From Niebla homalea (Eukaryota > Ascomycota > Lecanoromycetes > Lecanorales > Ramalinaceae), in assembly GCA_019925105.1 (NCBI GenBank), contig JAHGAU010000029.1, positions 310,001 through 374,000 on the forward strand: a stretch of DNA of 64,000 bases, given 5' to 3'. The position numbers were made by a program, and so were the translations under genes. Each line of letters opens with the position of its first letter. The stretch's first letter is position 1. Below the pieces are notes generated by a model. It was not told the origin of the DNA. It saw nothing but the letters and a program-made list of their open reading frames with translations, and searched no databases. This document shows, one piece after another, positions 57,724 through 64,000 of the stretch.

Positions 57724-60700
57724 TCATGTCCTCCGCTTCCTACGTCGTCGTCGTCCATCCCCTTCGGAGTCTCTTCTCCGCTCGTCCTCATCAGACTCAT
57801 CCCCACCCAGACCCCAACTTCGCAGTAATTTACCCATTCCACCTTTGCCTTGCAAGATATCACCAAATCTATCCGCTATGTTGTCGTCTCTCGTGCCGTC
57901 AGCTGGCAATGGACGACCATGTTTGTCAAAACGGTCTGGCATGTCGACCGTGCTGTCAGACTCTGCGGGTGAAGAGGATCTTCCATGGTCTTTCGCCTTG
58001 GTCTTGTCCTTTCTGTGACTGCCGTGGTCGTTGTCATTAGTACTGTGTCGCCGACGGTGATCATTGATGGCATCATCACTTTCGTAGCCACTCGGATCTT
58101 GTTTACTTTGGCCGTTTTGGGCGGTAACTGCTCGAGCGCGACGATGACGGATTCGTGACGGCGTTGAAGCTCCCGACGAATTGGAATTGGGTGATACGGA
58201 TCGTGGCGGGGATAGATTGAAGCGAACCTTACTTCGAGGTGGAGGTTGCGAGGTTGCTCTTCGTTCAAGTGTAGGTCGGGTGGACGCTGGTTTGATGATG
58301 TTCGGGGAGGACGCGCGCGGCGTATTCAGACCTGATCATCACAGTGTCAGCATAACAGCACATTAAAGTCATGTCTTGAGTTGCAGGGCTCTGTAGGGCG
58401 ATTGCATGGGGATTCGGGTTCACCCACCCTCCCCGGAAGGAATGTAGAAAGGAACACCGTTTGTATCATACAAAGGGGTATTAGGATCCTCGACAGCTTT
58501 GGTGCTAGTGCTGGGAACACTGTGAAATGGTTTCTCAGCACTCACATTCTCGTCTGCCCGACGGGGGCCGGTGTTGCCAGCCCCATACGGGTTTTGTCCT
58601 GGTGGTGGCGAGTAGGCATTTGGGTCAGGAGGAATGTAGCCTGCTCCCTGCTGTGGTGGATATCCGTAGTCAGGATGCATTGGAGCGCCAGCTGCAGCCT
58701 GACCGGGCTGAGCTGGATACTCCCCATTTGGCGAATAAGGCGCGCCGGGTGGCGGTGGATAGAACGGCTGATTGGCAGCATACGGATCAGTGCCGTGCGG
58801 ATAACCTTGTGGAGGAGGTGGTGAGTATGGGGACTGCCCGTATGGCTCTTGGCCATAACCTTCGCGTTCAGCTGCTTCGCGGCCTTCTTCGTGTTAGTCT
58901 CCCTTACTGATCATCGCAAGAGCTTCAAGTGCTAGACTGGGAAGGAAGGACGAACGTTTGCGCTCTCTCTTCTCTTCTTTGCGCTGCTTTCTCCTTTCGT
59001 GTTCTGTTGCTGCGATGGCGCCCGCACCAGCTCCAAGCGCTGCTGCTCCCATACCACTTCCTCTGCTCCGGCTTGGGCTGCGACTACCGCTCTTGTGGCG
59101 ACGGTGCCTTCTTCTGCGTCGTCGATCGTTGTCAGACCCAGATGAGCTGATTGACCTCTCCCTCTCGCGTTGAGCACCGTAGGCTGCTCCTGCACCTGCA
59201 CCAGCGCTGGCAGGAACCATGGCATCTTCAGTGTTATTGTAGTAGCCATGCGGATCCCTGGAGCGGCCGTAAACATCCTGCTGCCCTGGAGGACCGTATG
59301 CCTGGCCGTCACCATACTCAATCATGCCAGGTCCGTCGCGGGAGCCTTCATGTCCCACCGACCGAGATCGAGATCTTGCAGCACGGCGGGCGGCACGTTG
59401 CTCTCGGCGTTCTTCCTTGGCGTTCTTCTCCTCCTTGTTGGCTTGATTTCTCTCATACAGCCCAGCAATAGCAGCACTTCCAAGGCCAGCGGCTGCGATG
59501 GGTATCCCTTGGCGAATTCGGCTCTTGGAGCGATCTCTTCCGCCTCGAGACTTGCTACGAGCGCGTTCAACCAGTCCTGCGACGGCAGCGCCGGCGAGAC
59601 CAGCTTGGGCGATCTTCTTATTCCTGTGACCAGGATTACGAGCGTCGTCCACGTCATCGTCTGGTCCAACAGAGCCTTGTCGTGTGCGAGATCGGCTGCG
59701 TCGATCTTCCTGCTTGTTCTTACGCTGCTTATTGGCATATGCAGCGGCGGCAGCGACGGCGGCAGCTCCGAGACCCAGCTTGGCAATTGTCCTCGTCCTA
59801 GACTTGGATCGAGATCGTGATCGACTTGGTGATCGGTCTTTATCCCGACGATGCCTACGACGCCCGCCCTCGCGAGAACGAGATCGCGAGCGTGACTCGT
59901 CCCGACGACGGCTTTTGCTTCGATAGTGACTCCGAGCTCGACTGGCCGCTTCTGCACCAATGGCACCGAGGGCAGCAGCGCCGACATCCTTACCCACACG
60001 GCCACGCCGGCTACCTCCGTCTTCACCCCCCTTTTTCTTGTGATGCCTCAAAAGCTCTGCGGCACCAAGTCCGGCAATGGCACCCTCGGCAAGATGGCGC
60101 TTATGATGGTCGCTGGAGTCGCTGTCATACCCTTCACGAGTCTCACGCCTCTCAACATAGTCATAGCTGTCGTCACTGCTGTAGCGACGACGGTCTCTGC
60201 GGCCTCCGACTTGGGAGATGGAGTCACCCGGGCTCAGGTCACGTTCACGACGACTCCTGTAGCGGTCATCTTCGTAATCATCATCACGTCCACGATTATC
60301 ACGCGAAACCTCACGAGTTCGTCGTTCGTAGTAGTACTCCTCTTCATTGCCACGCTCGCTCTTGGGCTTCTTGGAGCTCTTGGTGCTGACAACGGTGCGA
60401 CTGTCATCCACTTCAGATCGTTTGACCATCTGAAAGTCGGTCTCGCGTTCTTGCTGTGGCACAACAATAGGAGCACGCGGAACCTCTTGAATGATGATTT
60501 GCTGAGGCTCCTGGCGGATAATGATGGGCTGAGGAGGATCGGGTTTGGGGAAGTATTCAACCTCTCGAGTGTAGCGCTGAAGATCTCCCCGGTCGATGTC
60601 ACGCTCGCGCTCACGTTCGTCGTAGAAGGGCGGGCGAGATGGAGCTAGCCTGTCGTAGTCACGTTCATAGCGGATCTCGCGCTCGACACGACGAGGCTCG

Positions 60701-61017
60701 GGTTCACGCTCCCGGGATCGATCCTCTCGAATGATGCGAATTTCGCGACGTTCTGGCTCCGGCTCGGGTTCTGGAGTCCTTGACCTCTGGCGGATGATGA
60801 GTTCTCTCTGATCGGAGGCACGTCGGTCGTCGCCTCGATAAACCGAGAGTCTATCATCTCTTTCTTCCTCTCTGGGGATGCGATAGATTTTTTTGACGCT
60901 GTAGCCTTCACGTTCTCGATCGGAGTCTCGATAAGCGGTAGTGCGACCACCTGTGGATCTGGTCTCCCAGTCTCGTTCACGGTCTCGATGGAAGGTCGAC
61001 GACATGATGTCTATCAA
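57724..61017 (-). CDS. DUF3824 protein: Arg/Ser-rich with repeated Gly/Ala hydrophobic segments
   Basis: Model: exons 58956..61017, 58428..58883 and 57724..58331, introns 72 and 96 nt, 1041 aa (or 1037 from the internal Met at 61005). The first intron has a GTTCGT donor and a CTAAC branch; its removal gives KRERKRREAAEREGYGQ. Residues 1-300 are charged (RDRERDWETRS, SRTPEPEPEPERR). The middle holds at least five Gly/Ala-rich hydrophobic segments, each flanked by Arg/Ser-rich stretches: GAIAGLGAAELL, GAAALGAIGAEAA, LGLGAAAVAAAAAYA, AGLAGAAVAGLVE, AGLGSAAIAGLYE and GAAALGAGAGAIAA. This is the fungal DUF3824 pattern. The C-terminus is Pro/Tyr/Gly-rich (QGYPHGTDPYAANQPF), then Ser/Arg-rich, ending GDILQGKGGMGKLLRSWGLG and a basic tail. 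The function is unknown; glycine-zipper-like membrane association is possible. Confidence 0.85.
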
Positions 61018-62031
61018 GCGTGAATCGCAAGAGTGTACCTAATGAGCACAGAAAGCTTGAGAAGAGGGACGGTGAAAGCAAAACGGTCCTCTAGGTAGTG
61101 ATGTTGGGCTGAGACGGAGGGAAAAGGGAAAAGGCTGACGAGAGTTCACTCGAGTGGGCTGTCTATTGCCGCCTTATCGGGTCTTGGCGATTACGTTGGC
61201 CAGATTCGACAGCTTACCCCACCAATAGATACCAGCAAGGCTACCAAGATTCTGAAGAGCTGTTACTCCGCCGGTAAACACGAATGTTCATCAGACGCTG
61301 GCTTGAGAACGCTTTCCATCCTCTAGAGAAAAGAACAAGTAGGAACCGGTGGAATTTGCACCTTGAATTTTGGAGTTGAGGCTTGGCAATATGGCAATGT
61401 CGAAGGGGGCTTGGGGGCCACGAGGGGGCTAAGCTGGTGGTGGCTTTTCTGGCTTCATTGTTGTGGTCCAATTGAATTCATGGCTGGTGTGATTCAACAG
61501 CCTACTTACATACCTCATTCACCGAGAGAATGCAGATAACCTGTAAACCAATCTTGTAGTTGCATCCAGCAATTTGAGCCACATGCTCATATTCCACACC
61601 ACACTCCACAGCTCTTGTCGAGGACCATCATGTTTGCTATCTCGCATGCAAGGCAAGGCTCTCTTTCCCACTACAAGCACCTAAACGTCCTCTCGTTGTC
61701 CCAGTGCCTGCCCAATCAAACCGACTTGGCAGACCGGTTGAGAAGACTCGCTTCATTTCTCCAATCCATTGGAGAGTCCATCTTCTTCTTTTCCCTTCTC
61801 TTCAGCGTAAGCTTGTCTTCAGTGCTTTCCCGTCCTTGCTCTCTTTCTTTGTCTCATGCACATTGTCCCCCATTCCAGAGCTCCCTGCGTCAGTGGCTAA
61901 GTGGTCCGCCGCCTCGGAGCCAATAAGCGACGCAAGTACACTGTCACGAGACTTCTCAGCTCCTGTATGCATTAGCCTTCCGCGTGAGACGGCTCTGAAG
62001 CCATCGATTGGTTGCGCTCGTCTGTACAACC

Positions 62032-62361
62032 ATGCTACCGGTGGCTGCGAGTGTCATTACCCTCACTGGTGGAGTCGTTGAGGTCATCAAATATGCCAAA
62101 ATACCTAACTCTCCTCGAAGCCCACGCTATTTCATTCCCGAAGCGTACACTATGGACGCAGAGGTTCCAGTATCGTGTCTCGTAGTGGTTGGCTGTCGCG
62201 AGCTATCGGCACAAGTTGACTCTAAGACAGAGATATACAGGCTGCCATATTTGAGTTCGTTCAGGCACTGGCAATGGATCAGCCTATCGATACAGATACG
62301 TCGCTCTTCCAAAGACTGGGCTGTTACAAGAGTTACAGGCGAAGGCAATAGTAGGGCTTAG
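62032..62361 (+). pseudogene. Possible remnant of a STAND N-terminal (HeLo-like) domain gene
   Basis: ATG 62032 begins MLPVAASVITLTGGVVEVIK, which matches the usual opening pattern of fungal STAND N-terminal domains (Met-x-Pro-x-Ala-Ala-Ser-Val-Ile, then a TG-x-V pattern). After YAK the frame loses the expected helices and ends at 62361. I could not find a downstream exon. Either it is a truncated remnant or a chance match. Confidence 0.2.
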
Positions 62362-62950
62362 CGAGCCTTTCCTGTCTCCTTAGCTGCTCTTCTGCCTCAT
62401 TCGCTACTCCGGACGATCCCCACGTCGCCGTACGAAGGCGAGGGGCTCGGCGATAGTCCAAAATTGTGTCTATCATTGTCAGATGAAGACCAGCGATTCC
62501 CAAGCCTTCAAAGCGAAGCACCCTCAGGTTCCTGTCCCCCACATCGTCAGCCTTGGATTTTCTGCACGACTTGGAGGGTGAGCAGTATGATGAGAGTCAA
62601 GTCGTTCAGGTTGAGGTGACTGATCCTCGGAATCGTTTCTGCTCCTCGCTGGACGGGTTACTGGACTCAGATCCGACGATTGATCTGCTCTACACCATTC
62701 GCGTCCCTCATTGCATGCACGGGGCCTCTGGCTTTGTCAAGCTTATTGGCCTTGTGACTGATGACTGCGATTGAAGTTGTGATGCGAGCCCCTTCCACAA
62801 ACATGGGAAGGGGGATGAGTATCCCAATCTAGCAAGGGGATCGGCGTCATCTGGAACCTATTGCCAGAGTAGCGACGGGTTTGGACCAATATCCAAAAGC
62901 CAAGTGAGCAACAGCTGGCTCACCCGGCGATCTTTACCCCATCAAATTCG

Positions 62951-63290
62951 CAATGACAAGACCGTCTCTGCTCAAAGCTGGAAGAGGTGATGGAACAAGG
63001 GATGACTATGGTGAGAAGGACGTGACGGACCTTTCCAAAAAAAAAAAAAAAAAGAGAAAAACAGAAAGAAAAAAAGAAAAACAAACGGTTTGTCTGACTT
63101 AAGAGAGAAACTCTCCCAGCATGAATCTGCGATTACGAGACGATCTCTGCTCAAAACAGGAAGCGATGGTGGAACGAGGGATGACCATGGTGAGAAGGGA
63201 CGTGACGGACCTTTTCCCACCCAAAGAAAAGAAAGAAAGAAAAAAAGAAAAACAAACGGTTTGTGTGACACAACAGAGAAAATCTCCTGA
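62951..63290. repeat. Diverged tandem duplication, about 179-bp unit x 2
   Basis: Two direct copies, the first from about 62951 and the second from about 63130, share blocks such as TCTCTGCTCAAA, GAGAAGG-GACGTGACGGACC and AAAAAGAAAAACAAACGGT pl. The purine-rich A/G tract in each copy differs in length (17 A's in the first). The copies are roughly 85-90 percent alike by eye. No coding frame continues through both. Confidence 0.75.
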
Positions 63291-63769
63291 AAAAGTTGTG
63301 AAAAAGTTACATACAAAGGCTGCAATGTAGGTGGTGAAGTGACCCTTCCCTTCAACGGCACGGCCAAGAAGGTTTGTGAGCCACGCGGTCGAGATAGAAG
63401 GAATGCCTCCTCGGCGAGGCTGGATCACTAAGATTTTTTATTTTTTTTGGGGGGGGGCTCGTCAAAATGATGGTCAATGATTAAGGATGCTAGGGGAAAG
63501 CTGAGGAGCTTCGTGAGAAGACCATGGTTGTATACTTAGGTCGAATTTTGGAATGATGTTGTGCAAATGCTTGAGTGATGGAGGAATTTGAGCAATTAGA
63601 GCAATAATATCCAATCCACTCCATTTAGCTGAGATTGAAAAATTATACACAGCGAAAACTTGAGGTACAATGTTCCCGCCAAGTAGTGAATACCTTTCGC
63701 TTTGCAGATAGACCTACCGACCTTCACAGTACCGAGGGCGTGTCCTTTTGGACTGCGGTTTCGAGATGC

Positions 63770-64000
63770 CTAATCAACCCCCTCGACCCTCCATCCTTTC
63801 ACTGTACCGTCTCCGCCCACACTAACTACCCTCTCCTCCTTTGCTGTATCGCCTGCACCACCACCGACCCAGCACACCCCACCCACCCCTTCCTTGTGCG
63901 CTCCGTGCGTGCTAACTCTGGCCCCCGGCTTCTTGACCGACCATACAAAAACGTCCGTGTCCAACCCGCCACTGACCGCTCTCTCTGCCCGGCTGTCCCA
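63770..64000 (-). CDS. AIP1: Actin-interacting protein 1 (Aip1/WDR1), C-terminal end, runs off the window
   Basis: WD40 protein that works with cofilin in actin filament disassembly. Only the last 76 residues lie in the window; the 5' part is beyond 64000. They hold the final blades: RAERAVSGGLDTDVFVWSVK, then KPGARVSTHGAHKEGVGGVC, and the last Gly-Asp-Trp repeat VVSVGGDGTVKGWRVEGVD. The combination of a 'GGLDTDVFVWSV' blade, KPG, and a 'AHKEGV' turn is characteristic of Aip1 among WD40 proteins. Compared with homologues the last blade has a Gly-rich insertion (VGGGAGDTAKEE). Confidence 0.8.
   Translation of the reverse strand, partial: WDSRAERAVSGGLDTDVFVWSVKKPGARVSTHGAHKEGVGGVCWVGGGAGDTAKEERVVSVGGDGTVKGWRVEGVD

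Larger units (their letters stand above)
61018..63769. other. Gene-poor stretch with decayed fragments and tandem duplication
   Basis: No intact gene is supported over 2.75 kb. A plus-strand frame from ATG 62032 (MLPVAASVITLTGGVVEVIK) resembles the opening of STAND N-terminal domains but is not followed by the rest of the domain. A frame at 62553..62774 (VVQVEVTDPRNRFCSSLDGL) looks partly coding without a recognisable family. The 179-bp tandem duplication at 62951..63290 lies here. Confidence 0.4.

Overview
The window is nuclear DNA of a filamentous ascomycete (Pezizomycotina; Dothideomycetes is my guess, not proven). Most genes carry several short introns of 45-130 nt with GT...AG ends and CTAAC/CTGAC-like branch sites. 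Genes lie on both strands without operons. The recognisable proteins are fungal: GRASP, Sub1/PC4, Prp6/Prp1, Dim1, the 24-kDa complex I subunit, SAGA Hfi1/Ada1, Hrp1-type hnRNP, Gyp1-type TBC GAP, DUF6594, DUF3824, a FUSC-type transporter, STAND/ankyrin proteins and Aip1. I rebuilt gene models by hand, joining frames at splice sites. When the summed exon length is a multiple of three and the motif runs through the junction, I treat the model as firm.

Layout. 0.5-2.7 kb: GRASP (+) and Sub1/PC4 (-). 3.6-4.1 kb: a 78-aa secreted-protein candidate with a TATA box. 5.6-12.4 kb: an accessory-looking stretch with a caspase-like protease, a 60-aa protein, a 67-bp tandem duplication, a DUF6594 membrane protein, an unknown multi-exon gene and a possible 48-aa membrane microprotein. 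12.6-13.9 kb: a short-chain dehydrogenase. 13.9-16.9 kb: gene-poor. 17-21.4 kb: a CorA-like membrane protein and an intronless cytochrome P450. 22-40 kb: a housekeeping block (coiled-coil protein, ribosomal proteins eL30 and uL16, TBC GAP, Hrp1, Prp6, Dim1, complex I 24-kDa subunit). 40-42 kb: AT-rich and gene-poor. 42-51 kb: an immunity-like island with a STAND-type N-terminal domain plus ankyrin repeats, a 75-aa barrel-like protein, an exact 22-bp inverted repeat, an acidic repeat protein, and a 1403-aa protein kinase/NB-ARC STAND receptor. 51.5-61 kb: Hfi1/Ada1, FUSC transporter, DUF3824 protein. 61-63.7 kb: gene-poor with decayed fragments and a 179-bp tandem duplication. The last 231 bp are the C-terminal end of the WD40 protein Aip1.

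The most unusual content is the concentration of non-self-recognition or cell-death type genes: a caspase-like protease, an ankyrin protein with a STAND N-domain, and a kinase-headed NB-ARC receptor. They sit among tandem duplications, an inverted repeat and small unknown genes. Whether they act together is inference. Nothing in the sequence itself proves a joint system.
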